Shown here: positions 57,101-63,309 of the stretch, piece by piece
Layout: each line of letters opens with the position of its first letter
Position numbering within the stretch: the stretch's first letter is position 1
Source of the DNA: Hyposmocoma kahamanoa
Lineage: Eukaryota; Arthropoda; Insecta; Lepidoptera; Cosmopterigidae
Assembly (NCBI RefSeq): GCF_003589595.1
Contig: NW_020654810.1
Location: 12,627,638 to 12,691,637 of the forward strand
Length of the DNA stretch: 64,000 nt
Reading direction: 5' to 3'
Notes under the pieces: generated by a model
The model's input: the letters and a program-made list of their open reading frames with translations, nothing else
Database searches by the model: none
Told to the model about the DNA's origin: nothing
Translations under genes and position numbers: made by a program

Positions 57101-57504
57101 CTATAATTATGGCATTTTAATGTAAGTGCACCTGCTTTAAACTTACTTAAGCATGAAGTTTACTTCCAACATTAAAAAAGCAGTAAAGTGCCGCCGAAGG
57201 AGGTATTTTGGGTTAAAACCGCGCAACGCAACAGTCTCGCTTCAATGACAGCTATCATTCAGTGTCAAGTCAGGGGTGGGGCGAGAGGAAAAAAGATTCC
57301 TATTATAATCACTGTAACACCTTCCACTAACCTATACATCGACAAGAATATAAAAATACCCATACATTTGACCCAAACGAAACAAATAATGCATGATTTT
57401 AATGCTATTTCTTTGTGAATTCGAGGTCATCAATGAGACCTTTGGTTATGAGCTACGAGCAGTCAACTTACCGCTTGAAGCGCCGCTAACCTGTCCTTCG
57501 TCAT
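3121..57504 (-). CDS. Syx1A: Syntaxin 1A, whole gene span (spliced; alternative 3' exons)
   Basis: Syntaxin 1A is the Qa-SNARE of the presynaptic plasma membrane; it pairs with SNAP-25 and synaptobrevin to drive vesicle fusion and is controlled by Munc18/Rop. The exons were assembled by eye from conserved protein sequence with GT/AG borders and consistent phase. Canonical order by residue: N-peptide 1-11 (exon 1), acidic linker 12-39 (exon 2), Habc bundle and linker about 40-183 (exons 3-5), start of the SNARE motif 184-229 (exon 6), end of the motif 230-266 (exon 7a or 7b), membrane anchor 267-291 (one of four last exons). The canonical length of 291 aa equals that of the fly protein as I recall it. 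Intron lengths from 5' to 3' are 25247, 6160, 9889, 798, 1858 and 160 bp before exon 7a. Identity is certain from the sequence; isoform use is inference. Confidence 0.96.
3199..3377 (-). other. GC-rich spacer between anchor exons TM-b and TM-a
   Basis: A 179-bp intron or UTR segment with a core at about 3250-3370 made of CG-rich runs such as GCGCGCGCGC, very unlike the surrounding AT-rich sequence. It includes the TM-a polypyrimidine tract and CATTGCAG acceptor. It may form stable RNA structure affecting the TM-a versus TM-b choice; that is inference. Confidence 0.5.
3378..3455 (-). CDS. Syx1A: Syx1A alternative last exon, anchor type 1 (TM-b, fly-like)
   Basis: 78 bp, 25 codons plus TGA, phase-0 start after TCAACAG. 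It begins [20 protein letters not shown] and ends SSYFI, the anchor most similar to the fly protein (which ends YVSSYFM). It is separated from the next last exon by only 179 bp, so transcripts using it probably either read through the TM-a exon as 3' UTR or end in the GC-rich spacer. Confidence 0.92.
   Translation of the reverse strand, partial: KKIMILVCLLILGLVVVGYVSSYFI
4794..6377. mobile_element. Candidate non-coding DNA transposon with GGGCGCCTTCAAAT ends
   Basis: The left end reads AGGGCGCCTTCAAAT, and its reverse complement closes the segment at 6377. Similarity continues about 30 bp inward (GAAGCGCTGCAG on the left, GAAGTGCTGCA on the right), and a related G+C-rich subterminal block lies at 6240-6300. 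No transposase ORF and no clear target duplication are seen. It may be two independent copies of one short repeat in opposite orientation. Confidence 0.4.
5821..5923. repeat. Short fold-back (MITE-like) element
   Basis: About 103 bp. The left end CAGGGTATTTGTAAAGTGCG and the inverted right end CAGGGTTATTTGTAAAATAC are imperfect inverted repeats of about 26 bp, both continuing into AACAAC. Non-coding. The CAGGGTTATTTGTAAA type of terminus is typical of small non-autonomous DNA elements. Confidence 0.6.
8140..8217 (-). CDS. Syx1A: Syx1A alternative last exon, anchor type 2 short (TM-c)
   Basis: 78 bp, 25 codons plus TGA, phase-0 start after ATTACAG. It begins [20 protein letters not shown] and ends ATLIH. 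The FIIICLS-x-TL-x-ILII core is shared with the exon at 10466-10567, and the 25-residue length with the two distal exons. Hydrophobicity, the KK start and Cys at position 8 fit a syntaxin tail anchor. The helix reaches almost to the C-terminus. Confidence 0.84.
   Translation of the reverse strand, partial: KKVFIIICLSITLVILIILLATLIH
8218..10465. other. Syx1A sequence between last exons TM-d and TM-c
   Basis: A 2.2-kb stretch without a credible gene. A 117-codon open frame on the plus strand (8908-9261) has AT-driven composition and no recognisable domain and is not annotated. A minus-strand AATAAA near 9635-9650 could serve TM-d transcripts. Confidence 0.4.
10466..10567 (-). CDS. Syx1A: Syx1A alternative last exon, anchor type 2 long (TM-d)
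   Basis: 102 bp, 33 codons plus TAA, with an AG acceptor (TTTTCAG) and phase-0 start. It begins [20 protein letters not shown], a clean transmembrane helix, and ends with a short polar tail SQSPV outside the membrane. It differs from the other anchors by being 8 residues longer and by having a single juxtamembrane Lys (KLS instead of KK). Cys at position 8 is retained. Its start resembles the exon at 8140-8217, suggesting duplication. It is the first last-exon met after exon 7b. Confidence 0.82.
   Translation of the reverse strand, partial: KLSFIIICLSVTLTILIIALIIWLSVTFSQSPV
10880..11016. repeat. MITE with 27-bp inverted termini between exon 7b and TM-d
   Basis: The termini TCGCACATGACAACTAACAT... 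(10880-10906) and their near-perfect inverse (10990-11016) flank about 83 bp of unrelated sequence; weaker pairing extends several bases beyond each end. Non-coding. As RNA it could fold into a long stem in the 1107-bp intron between exon 7b and the first last exon. Confidence 0.72.
11675..11785 (-). CDS. Syx1A: Syx1A exon 7b (alternative C-terminal SNARE half)
   Basis: A second 111-bp, 37-codon, phase-0 version of exon 7 located 809 bp downstream of exon 7a. The acceptor is GAGCAG with a C-rich tract about 30 nt upstream; the donor is AAG/GTAAAC. It encodes [20 protein letters not shown] and ends YKWAQKARK, matching exon 7a at 18 of 37 residues. Hydrophobic layers are preserved with substitutions: I, I, V, S, V, G, L, A at +1 to +8 (canonical I, I, V, A, V, A, T, A). 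There is no stop, and 34 of 37 codons end in G or C, so it looks selected rather than decaying. It is most likely mutually exclusive with 7a, although including both would also keep the frame. Confidence 0.88.
12595..12705 (-). CDS. Syx1A: Syx1A exon 7a (canonical C-terminal SNARE half)
   Basis: 111 bp, 37 codons, phase 0 both sides; acceptor GATGCAG, strong donor GTAAGT. It starts [20 protein letters not shown] and ends [11 protein letters not shown], the canonical neuronal syntaxin sequence. Positions I4, I7, V11, A14, V18, A21, T25 and A28 of the exon correspond to coiled-coil layers +1 to +8. The basic end joins the juxtamembrane lysines of the last exon. The intron before it is only 160 bp and its polypyrimidine tract is poor. 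GC at third positions is 17 of 37 codons, unlike exon 7b. Confidence 0.96.
12866..13003 (-). CDS. Syx1A: Syx1A exon 6 (SNARE motif up to the zero layer)
   Basis: 138 bp, 46 codons (residues 184-229), phase 0 both sides. It encodes [20 protein letters not shown], then the first half of the SNARE coiled coil, ending MAMLVESQ. The last codon is the zero-layer glutamine (equivalent of rat Q226, here Q229), so the exon boundary sits exactly at the ionic layer. The donor is GTCACA, a poor match to GTRAGT and clearly weaker than the donors of exons 1-5. This donor precedes the two alternative exon 7 versions, so the weakness could matter for splice choice. Confidence 0.96.
13004..14861 (-). other. 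Syx1A intron 5
   Basis: 1858 bp between exons 5 and 6. Half of it is explained by the tandem repeat at 14127-14652. The remainder shows no supported feature. Confidence 0.6.
14127..14652. repeat. Three-copy tandem repeat of about 187 bp
   Basis: Units begin with AGAAGATT at 14127, 14282 and 14469. Spacing is 155 and 187 bp; the first unit lacks about 32 bp present in the others (the block around CACGACGATTGATGC). Each contains GTTAGCCGGTTTTGGCGA and GTGGAATGCACGGCA. Divergence is limited to scattered substitutions, so the array is fairly recent. No coding capacity. Confidence 0.85.
14862..15118 (-). CDS. Syx1A: Syx1A exon 5 (helices Hb-Hc and hinge)
   Basis: 257 bp, residues 98-183. It encodes the rest of Hb, the conserved [20 protein letters not shown] core, helix Hc with [15 protein letters not shown], and the hinge [10 protein letters not shown]. 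The LE pair in this hinge is the site used in rat syntaxin to force the open state. It ends FTQG before a GTAAGT donor; the acceptor is TTACAG. One of the most conserved parts of the protein. Confidence 0.96.
15917..15991 (-). CDS. Syx1A: Syx1A exon 4 (Hab linker and helix Hb)
   Basis: 75 bp completing the split Lys codon and encoding [20 protein letters not shown] then RGKLK (residues 73-97); the last base is the first of a split His codon. The acceptor is TTTCAG and the donor GTAAGT. It belongs to the Habc regulatory domain. Phase 1 entry and exit agree with exons 3 and 5. Confidence 0.95.
22021..22102 (-). repeat. tRNA-derived SINE head or tRNA pseudogene
   Basis: On the minus strand an A-box-like TGGCTTAGTTAG (22079-22090) is followed at tRNA-like spacing by a B-box GGTTCGAATCT (22035-22045). 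The flanks do not pair into a proper acceptor stem, so it is not a functional tRNA gene. Most likely the 5' part of a tRNA-derived SINE. Confidence 0.55.
22890..23477 (+). mobile_element. Helitron-like non-autonomous element
   Basis: The segment contains the block CAGTACAGAGTACTG/ACCGACCTCAAAAGT near its start, TTTTTTGAAGTCGGTT within, and ends GACGAAGTCGC...CAGCTAGT at 23477. A short hairpin shortly before a CTAGT end is Helitron-like and resembles a repeat tail common in Lepidoptera. No Rep/helicase ORF. A related copy lies in opposite orientation at about 48140-48430. The exact 5' end is not determined. Confidence 0.55.
25881..25980 (-). CDS. Syx1A: Syx1A exon 3 (helix Ha of Habc)
   Basis: 100 bp, residues 40-72 plus the first base of a split Lys codon. 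It starts [20 protein letters not shown], a heptad-rich helix, and ends SAPQSDE. The acceptor is CCAG and the donor GTAAGT. This is the first helix of the autoinhibitory Habc three-helix bundle. The exon exits in phase 1, matching exon 4. Confidence 0.95.
28185..28327 (-). repeat. Interspersed repeat family A, copy 1
   Basis: Read on the minus strand this copy contains ATCTTTGCGATTTAAAACTC, GTGGCATTGCAA and AGGCGTGTCGCTTA in the same order and spacing as the plus-strand copy at about 49190-49310. The family is unidentified and non-coding; short open frames in it are not genes. Confidence 0.75.
29300..29800 (+). repeat. Three degenerate (ATT)n-tailed repeat copies
   Basis: Three direct, diverged units at about 29304-29392, 29607-29695 and 29722-29797 share a run like TTTTGAATTTTTTAA...GGCGGAAT-CCCTGGCA followed by ATT microsatellite. 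A fourth, inverted fragment lies near 36993-37034. The pattern suggests a short retroposon family that ends in ATT repeats. Confidence 0.6.
32141..32224 (-). CDS. Syx1A: Syx1A exon 2 (acidic linker)
   Basis: 84 bp, 28 codons (residues 12-39), phase 0 on both sides. The acceptor reads TATAG and the donor GTGAGT. It encodes AQSDDDD near its start and [10 protein letters not shown] at its end; the last stretch leads into helix Ha. A mariner element lies only 331 bp upstream of its acceptor in intron 1. Confidence 0.95.
32556..33832 (+). mobile_element. Mariner element with 23-bp perfect terminal repeats
   Basis: The termini GGGGTTAAAGTATGAAATTG... (32556-32578) and their exact inverse (33810-33832) bracket a single transposase frame, 1277 bp in total. 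The left flank is TA, the expected mariner target; the right flank reads AT, so the duplication is altered. It sits just upstream of Syx1A exon 2, on the opposite strand. Confidence 0.93.
32738..33757 (+). pseudogene. Mariner transposase with one in-frame stop
   Basis: A cut-and-paste transposase of about 339 aa. The N-terminal half (32738-33235) shows paired helix-turn-helix DNA binding ([23 protein letters not shown]) and the mariner signature VPHDLT. The catalytic domain has D in TCDEKS, D in LHDNARPH and the third D in [12 protein letters not shown], with exactly 34 residues between the last two: the DD34D triad. One TAG at 33233-33235, after RKRKMQ, interrupts the frame; the same frame continues LTPGQ... 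to a natural TAA at 33755-33757. No frameshift is seen, so a single nonsense change appears to separate this copy from a full-length frame. Confidently mariner; the subfamily is not assigned. Confidence 0.93.
37118..37202 (-). repeat. tRNA-derived SINE head
   Basis: On the minus strand, GGTGGCCCAACGG (A-box-like) is followed by GTGTTCGATTTC (B-box-like) at tRNA spacing. There is no closing acceptor stem, so this is a SINE fragment or tRNA pseudogene rather than a working tRNA. Confidence 0.5.
39102..39959 (-). pseudogene. LINE reverse transcriptase domain remnant
   Basis: A 285-codon open frame with RT motifs in order: [52 protein letters not shown] and the active-site box, which reads YVNDVAAV instead of YADD. 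Loss of the first catalytic Asp of the box means this copy cannot be active. The frame breaks near 39110; C-terminal LINE sequence (e.g. [14 protein letters not shown]) continues in another frame to about 38640. Confidence 0.9.
40144..41280 (-). pseudogene. LINE ORF2 endonuclease domain remnant
   Basis: Apurinic/apyrimidinic-type endonuclease motifs appear in order on the minus strand: ILALTEHWL (just below 41280), [10 protein letters not shown] (about 40910-40940) and [13 protein letters not shown] (about 40720-40750). Two main open segments (40890-41174 and 40144-40914) overlap in different frames, so at least one frameshift separates them. A GC-rich stretch at about 40040-40140 follows before the reverse transcriptase. 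Confidence 0.8.
41280..42068 (-). pseudogene. LINE ORF1 remnant and start of ORF2
   Basis: Broken frames. One reading gives [21 protein letters not shown], typical of the C-terminus of ORF1 proteins in this LINE group; another begins the ORF2 endonuclease with LTICLQNVQ. Several frameshifts prevent a clean ORF. The region upstream (41754-42068) is plausible ORF1 sequence but is not recognisable by motif. Confidence 0.6.
47199..47240. repeat. Perfect 14-bp inverted repeat
   Basis: CTTAGACGTAAGAC (47199-47212) and its exact inverse (47227-47240) with a 14-nt loop. Possible hairpin; no other associated signal. Confidence 0.7.
48140..48430 (-). repeat. Second copy of the Helitron-like repeat, partial
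   Basis: On the minus strand it shows CAGTACAGAGTACTAAAAAA, ACCGACCTCAAAAGT, then CGGAAAGTGCGC and finally AAGTCGGTTAAAAAAG, matching the 22890-23290 segment in order. The CTAGT end is not present. Confidence 0.7.
49190..49310 (+). repeat. Interspersed repeat family A, copy 2
   Basis: Contains ATCTTTGCGATTTAAAGCTC, GTGGCATTGCAA and AGGCGTGTCGCTTA, the same series as the minus-strand copy at about 28185-28327. It ends directly against the inverted repeat at 49311-49477. Confidence 0.75.
49311..49477. repeat. Large inverted repeat, about 42-bp arms
   Basis: The left arm 49311-49352 (TTCTAGAACTCTACTCAATG within it) and right arm 49436-49477 are inverse copies with very few mismatches, separated by 83 bp. 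Read as RNA this forms a long stem-loop. The left arm directly abuts the family A repeat. Confidence 0.85.
50285..51487 (+). mobile_element. 5'-truncated LINE with TTA-repeat tail
   Basis: The segment starts inside a reverse transcriptase ORF and ends CAATAAAG followed by seven TTA-type repeats, the usual 3' structure of this LINE group. It is a different family from the minus-strand copy at 38-42 kb. Dead on arrival because of 5' truncation. Confidence 0.85.
50304..50900 (+). pseudogene. C-terminal part of LINE reverse transcriptase
   Basis: 198 codons open, beginning [20 protein letters not shown], the thumb region after the RT active site, followed by [20 protein letters not shown] and [12 protein letters not shown], which are typical of CR1/Jockey-type ORF2 proteins. 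It ends in TAA at 50898-50900. The polymerase and endonuclease domains are absent, so it is a fragment. The frame is intact throughout, suggesting a recent insertion. Confidence 0.88.
53001..53134. repeat. Fold-back element with about 26-bp inverted ends
   Basis: AGGAAATGAAAACTATTTTT...CCGGATTT (53001-53027) and its near-perfect inverse (53109-53134) flank about 80 bp containing GGACCTGTAAAGGGCCCAAA. MITE-like; no coding capacity. Confidence 0.75.
54270..54560 (+). pseudogene. Jockey-type reverse transcriptase remnant
   Basis: Translated pieces in two frames read [20 protein letters not shown] ... [11 protein letters not shown] and later [28 protein letters not shown], the C-terminal signature of Jockey-clade ORF2 proteins. 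Stops and a frameshift make it non-functional. Only the 3' end of the ORF is visible. Confidence 0.75.
54946..55150. repeat. MITE with poly-T/AATGGGACAGTA inverted ends
   Basis: TGTTTTTTTTAATGGGACAG (left, from 54946) and its inverse ending ...CATTAAAAAAAAACA at 55150 are perfect over about 20 bp apart from T-run length. Internal sequence is about 160 bp and non-coding. Confidence 0.75.
55284..55597. repeat. 157-bp exact-length tandem duplication
   Basis: Two adjacent units (55284-55440 and 55441-55597), each starting ACAATACAATTCCTGTATAA and ending TAAATTAGAAAT, differ at only about two positions. A recent duplication, or possibly an assembly artefact. No coding content. Confidence 0.9.
57472..57504 (-). 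CDS. Syx1A: Syx1A exon 1 (start codon, N-peptide)
   Basis: This exon encodes [11 protein letters not shown], 11 codons, and ends in phase 0 before a consensus GTAAGT donor at 57471. The start is secure: an in-frame TAA lies two codons upstream (57508-57510) and the peptide matches the syntaxin-1 N-terminus. The DRLAAL segment is the N-peptide that docks on Munc18/Rop in this family. The 5' UTR continues upstream (higher coordinates); its end and any non-coding first exon cannot be fixed from sequence alone. Confidence 0.95.
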
Positions 57505-57700
57505 CCTTTAAGGAAAATCACACACCAAGTAAACGTTTTATCTTGTTACACAATCCCATTCACAGATATTTTTCTAACAAACGTCACTAAACTAAAGGAC
57601 ACGAACACTACGTTCACTTCACTCAAAAATCGATACACACGACACGAACGAAACTTCATCCGTCTCGCCCGTTTGTGCTTACACTAGAGTTGAAGATTAA
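57505..57700 (-). promoter_or_regulatory. Syx1A 5' UTR / proximal promoter region
   Basis: Immediately upstream of the Syx1A start codon. An in-frame stop at 57508-57510 closes the frame. No TATA box or clear initiator is visible, so the transcription start cannot be placed. Confidence 0.4.
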
Positions 57701-57979
57701 TACTGTTACTTTTTATTGTTACAACATGTAGCAAGTAATATTTAGTAAAATTATACATATTTTTTATTCTCAAGATAAATGCATTGAAATTAAATCATGG
57801 CTTTTCAGAATCTATTGTAGTTCTTTACGTAGAGTGACTATAGCGGTTTTAATAATTTACAGAGGTCATAGATTAGGTCAATAGCCTATTCTAAACTTAT
57901 TCGTAGTACTACTATTGAAAATTCGCATACTAAATTTCAAACTGATTTGACAAACATATTTGAAAAATGGCGGACAATG

Positions 57980-58060
57980 GCCCAAACCCTCTCCTTGGAG
58001 GTGACTCGTGCCCAGCAGTGGAATGTATTATTAGTTGCTGTTGATGATGATATGTGAAGC
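57980..58060 (+). repeat. LINE 3'-tail fragment
   Basis: CTTGGAGGTGACTCGTGCCC AGCAGTGGAATGTATTA followed by GTTGATGATGAT is the decayed tail of a LINE family common in Lepidoptera, whose copies end with CCAGCAGTGG and GATGAT repeats. No upstream ORF remains here. Confidence 0.55.
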
Positions 58061-58211
58061 AAATTTATTTGGTAAAACCAATTTACGTATTTTTATATTT
58101 TGCCGTAAGCTGATACTTATCTCCTAAACAGTGCGTGTGCGTACAGGGTTGTGTAGTCAATGACCTAAGAACTATTAATTTTTGACACAGGCCGAGAGGA
58201 ACTAGTTCCTT

Positions 58212-58970
58212 GGGTATGGTCGTATTAGTTCACAAGTCTTTTAGTTCCGTAGGAATGGGACCTGTTTGCGGAGCCACAGACGTGAGGCATAAATAATATG
58301 ATTTATTTCACCTGTCTTTTTAGTTCTTTCGTTGTTTCAGTTCACAGACACAAGGCAAGACGGTACGAACGAGACAATTAATAGACTATAATTGCATTTA
58401 CTACAAATTCATGCACAAGTGTGCATGAATTTGTAGTAAATGTGAGTGAGATGCACAATTGAACCTTGCCAGCTAGTTTAAAAACCACAAATATCTAAAT
58501 AAATATTTAGATTTCAGTAAGACTCAAATAGTATAAACTTATAAGTACCTATACAAAAACATTGTTTCATAGTTACTTTTATTTTATTCATCAACTTTAA
58601 CACACTTCACACCATGTGTAAGTATACATTTTATTCATATTAATAAGCATACCTATATAAAATAACAATCTCAAATACAACAATTAAATATGTATCTTGA
58701 AAGAAAATTATAACGTAATATTAAAAAAATAGTAAATATGAAAAATCTTTATTCTAAAAACACAAAAAGTATATCAAAGAGGAAAACAATAAAACATTCG
58801 TATTGAAATTTATTAATCGTTCATACGGATCATTTCATTCAGTGTCCTTCAAGACCGAAACGGCTCCTATTCCAATCCGATTTCCAACTCCCACTTAACT
58901 AAGGAACTAAAGGAACTAAAAGATCGAAATTTTTAAAATTTGTCAGAATGAACTAATTGGGATCGCACCC
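58212..58970. mobile_element. Candidate diverged element with GGGT...TTAGTTCA ends
   Basis: The left end GGGTATGGTCGTATTAGTTC and the inverted right end GGGTGCGATCCCAATTAGTT are similar, and both are followed by CTTTTAGTTCC. Several further GGAACTA motifs lie near both ends. No ORF and no clear target duplication. Its interior contains the perfect palindrome at 58395-58442. Confidence 0.35.
58395..58442. repeat. Perfect 22-bp palindrome with 4-nt spacer
   Basis: CATTTACTACAAATTCATGC-AC (58395-58416) is followed after AAGT by its exact inverse (58421-58442). It would form a 22-bp hairpin without mismatch. Confidence 0.9.
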
Positions 58971-59318
58971 TCTAAAAACTGTGCATGCATAAGTCTGTAA
59001 GGTGTTGTAAGCAGGTATATGTGTTACATATTATTATTAATATTTAAATACGTATACTAAATGCGTATATGACTACTGTGGACTTTATTATCTCTCAATG
59101 TTGCCTTGAATACTTGCTTACAATGAATGCGCTGTGTGAATGTAGGCTTTAATTTTTTTTTATTTCATTAATAATAAGATGAAAATTCAATATTCCAAAA
59201 CTAACCCATTCATTCTGGATGCACCTGATTAGTTAGTTTATGATATGAGCTTTCTATTTCTTCTACTCCAGCATTAAACTTACCAGTTTAAAATGTCTTT
59301 TATGTGGTTGTCTAAATA

Positions 59319-60877
59319 CACACATCAAAAGTGTCTAGGGATCAAGTACGTTTAAGAGTATTGCTGCAATTAGGGTTAATTATATTAACTTTTTTGTATC
59401 GCTATTGATACTTTTTAGTGAGTTTTAACATTTAAATGAGGAATATTGTTTAAAATTCGATAATAAGAAGAAAATCGATTGTCAATGTGGTTTTGTATAA
59501 AAATGAGTTACAGCGTTTTGACAAAATCATTACAATATCTGCATCGGAACCGAAACAATTTACATTATTGTGGAGAGACGACATCATTTAACCCGAGAAG
59601 TGATGATGCGAGCCGTCGGAATGTTGGAAGCTGGTTCCAGGCAACGTGCTGTGGCTTTCACTCTTAACACTACACAGAGCGCCATAAGTCGCCTCTGGAC
59701 GCGCTATCGCATGACGCGCAGCGTGGCCGAGCGACATGGAGGACGATCTCGCATCACGACTCGCAGACAGGACCGGTATATCCAAAATATTGCTCGACGG
59801 AATCGTACCATGACCGCCATGATGTTGGTTACGAGGCTCCACAGCTCCTCAGGCTTGCTAATAAGCGATCAAACAATCCGAAATCGTTTACGAGAAGTGG
59901 GTCTGCGATCCCGAAGGCCGCTCAGAGTTCCACTTATTGCACCCTGCAATCGCAGGACCCGTTTACGATGGGCTCGCGAACACAGAAACTGGGAGGAAGA
60001 AGACTGGCGTTATGTGTGCTTTTCGGATGAATCCCGCTTCGGTATGAGACCGGATACAAGACGTACTCGAGTTTGGAGAACATCTGGATGTCATGAACGT
60101 TTGAGATATTGTCAGGAAGTTCATCCATATGGTGGGGGAACAATAATGATATGGGCCGGTATGGATCGGCGGAAGAACCGATCTCATTTGGATCAGGGGT
60201 AACCTCAATGCTCAAGTTTACGCAGAGAGGATTGTTTCAGATGTTATCATCCCTTTGCGAGGCCAGTTGGGTGATTCATTTCAACTAATGCATGACAACG
60301 CACGTCCACACACGGCTAGAGTCGTAACACGCATTCTTGCCGAAGCTCGTATCAACGTTCTGCCGTGGCCTGCTCAATCGCCAGACCTCAATCCTACTTA
60401 CTACTAGACCAAAATAAATTGAGCACGCATGGGATATGCTTCAAAGAAGAGCTGTGCCGAGTATGCATACCGTACATACTCTACAACAATATTTTGACTT
60501 GTTACAAAACACATGGGCGGCCATTCCTCAAAGTGATTTTGATGAACTCATCTTAAGCATGCCAAATCGCTGTAATTGTGTGATTCGTGTTAATGGTGGA
60601 AATACAGATGATTAATTTTCTTATCTTTACAATAAAAATGAGCAAAATCATCATTTTCGCCATTTTTTTGTCATTTAATTGTTAATTTGAGTTTTTTCCC
60701 ACAATTTGCAAAAACATCAATTTTAGTTTATTTTAATTAAATATAGGGGTAAGCGGTTAAATAAAACATAAGCATTAAAGTAAGAAGTCGTCCTGGAAGA
60801 CTGGATTTGGTAAATATTGCTTAAATAATTTTTATTTCAAAAATATTCACTTGATCCCTAGACACTTTTGATGTGTG
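59319..60877 (+). mobile_element. Tc1-type element with perfect 29-bp inverted termini
   Basis: CACACATCAAAAGTGTCTAG...TCAAGT (59319-59347) and its exact inverse (60849-60877) are flanked on both sides by TA (59317-59318 and 60878-60879), the expected Tc1/mariner target duplication. Length is 1559 bp. The termini and TA duplication are intact although the transposase is broken. Confidence 0.95.
59570..60614 (+). pseudogene. Tc1-type transposase, broken
   Basis: A DD34E-type cut-and-paste transposase. The first segment (59570-60202) has the N-terminal helix-turn-helix region (REVMMRAVGMLEAGSRQRAV), an arginine-rich linker and the first catalytic Asp in VCFSDESRFG. Near 60170 the frame shifts; the next frame reads GRTDLIWIRGNLNAQVYAER and includes the second Asp in [12 protein letters not shown] and SPDLNP. 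A short extra stretch with a TAG (about 60395-60416) then interrupts before IEHAWDMLQRR, which carries the catalytic Glu. The last frame runs to TAA at about 60612-60614 (ends VNGGNTDD). Two lesions, otherwise well conserved, hence a fairly young inactive copy. Confidence 0.9.
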
Positions 60878-61381
60878 TAAGAGGACTTTTCACTTATACT
60901 AAAAACAGCAAAGTTAGCGGAATAGATTACTTTATAATTTGGACTTAAAATATTTTTTTTTCTCTTGAATACCCGAAATTGACTGTTAGAATGTCAAGCA
61001 TTCATTAAGTAATGGCTTCACAGTTACTTTGACTTTAGGTATTAGGCTTCGAGTACTTGCTACTATTTATCTCAACTCTAATTATGACATTTCGTTCAGT
61101 TGTAGATGGCGCCACTGAAACCAAATATCATGACGTCATAGGCACTATCGATAAAACAGTACTGTTTGAATTTAAGAAAGTTACTTTTTAAATGATTATT
61201 TTTAACTTTCGACTGGAACTACAATTTGAAAATAGAAAACACTTACATTATTTTTATAACTAATACATATATTTATTATCAATGGCATGGTTTGTATGTT
61301 TTATATTCTGATTTAAAAAGTTCTTTAGTTGGGTACCAAGTTCCTAGCGCCTACAAATGTCAAAGAATATTTTCCGTTTCG

Positions 61382-61808
61382 CCAAGTGACGCCATTGTGA
61401 GCCGTAACGACTTTCGACTGCGTCGGGTTAAATCTCAATTTTTTTAAACAATCTCGGTAATAAGTGATTTTATTTTGTGTTGCTTTTTTCTTTGAGTGGT
61501 GTGGTTTATATTGTTCACAATATTTGTGCGCTATGATCTGTATTTTAGTGAATATTTGGACTTATGTCCGGTGCTATTGAGCTAAATTCCTGTGAGCCTG
61601 GTTGAGCGCCATTCAATGAAAATTTTGGATGAATTCAAGTTTGCATTTTTGATAGAATTGTTTTTGTTGATAATTAAACTTGCTGATGAAACATTTGACT
61701 GTGTCAGTTAAATCATAAATAATTTTACCAGTAATGTCATCATATTATTCATCATTGTGAAGCCATTGTATGGTTATTTTTGTAATGCCATTTTTCGTAT
61801 AATTTCAG
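61382..61808 (+). promoter_or_regulatory. Ran 5' UTR with probable leader intron
   Basis: A pyrimidine-rich acceptor ATAATTTCAG at 61799-61808 lies 27 nt before the Ran start codon, which suggests a non-coding first exon upstream. A possible donor is the GTAATAAGTG at about 61456. The exon-1 start and promoter cannot be fixed by eye. Confidence 0.4.
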
Positions 61809-61823
61809 GAATTGGTGCACTGA

Positions 61824-62641
<818 letters not shown>

Positions 62642-63023
62642 ATAAGAATCATTATAATACAAATTTCCAGTGGCCGAGCAATTTGATTCGGGAATCATGC
62701 TAACAGTGTTCACTTGTACACATAAATTTCATTCCATTAGGTTCAAGTGTTCATTAAGTGCACACTGATCAAATTTCAAATGGTTTGACATCATAATGCC
62801 TTGGTTTTGATTAATTACATTAAAAGCATTTTACATTATGCTAATGATCTATTTATTTTATTTCATGTTCACTGATTTTTCTGTGCTTTAATTTACTGTT
62901 TCATAGGCTGAAACTAACATGGAAAAATTGTGAAGGAGGAATCATAGGAATCTGTATTTGTCAGCTATTAGATATTTGTTCCTTATTTATGTTTTACTGT
63001 GCTATATGTTGTATGGTATTGCA

Positions 63024-63029
63024 AATAAA
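63024..63029 (+). terminator. Ran proximal poly(A) signal
   Basis: AATAAA about 380 nt after the Ran stop codon, in otherwise non-coding AT-rich sequence. Confidence 0.5.
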
Positions 63030-63292
63030 TTTCCTTAAAAGACAAAAGATGTGTAAAGTACACGGGTCTCATGTAATTCTCACATGCATTCTTGTATTTG
63101 GTATTGTAATTATTGTTTTAAGTTTGTTCCTATAATTATTGTATTATTGTCACTACTTTTTTTATTCAAAATAGCACTAATCTTAACATTACAACAAGTA
63201 CATAGATTATAATTCATCTAAAACTTGCTTTTTGTTACATACACATTATGGACTGACAATATTTCACTGTGAAATTGTGGTGATACTTTTTG

Positions 63293-63298
63293 AATAAA
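63293..63298 (+). terminator. Ran distal poly(A) signal
   Basis: AATAAA in TGAATAAAATTGAAATAATA, about 650 nt after the stop. Either this or the proximal signal could define the 3' end. Confidence 0.45.
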
Positions 63299-63309
63299 AT
63301 TGAAATAAT

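Larger units (their letters stand above)
32225..57471 (-). other. Syx1A intron 1
   Basis: 25.2 kb, the main sink for mobile elements here: mariner, two CR1/Jockey-type LINE copies, a Jockey remnant, fold-back elements and a SINE head. Stretches not listed separately (for example 33850-37100, 42300-47100 and 55600-57000) are AT-rich and show no supportable gene. Confidence 0.7.
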
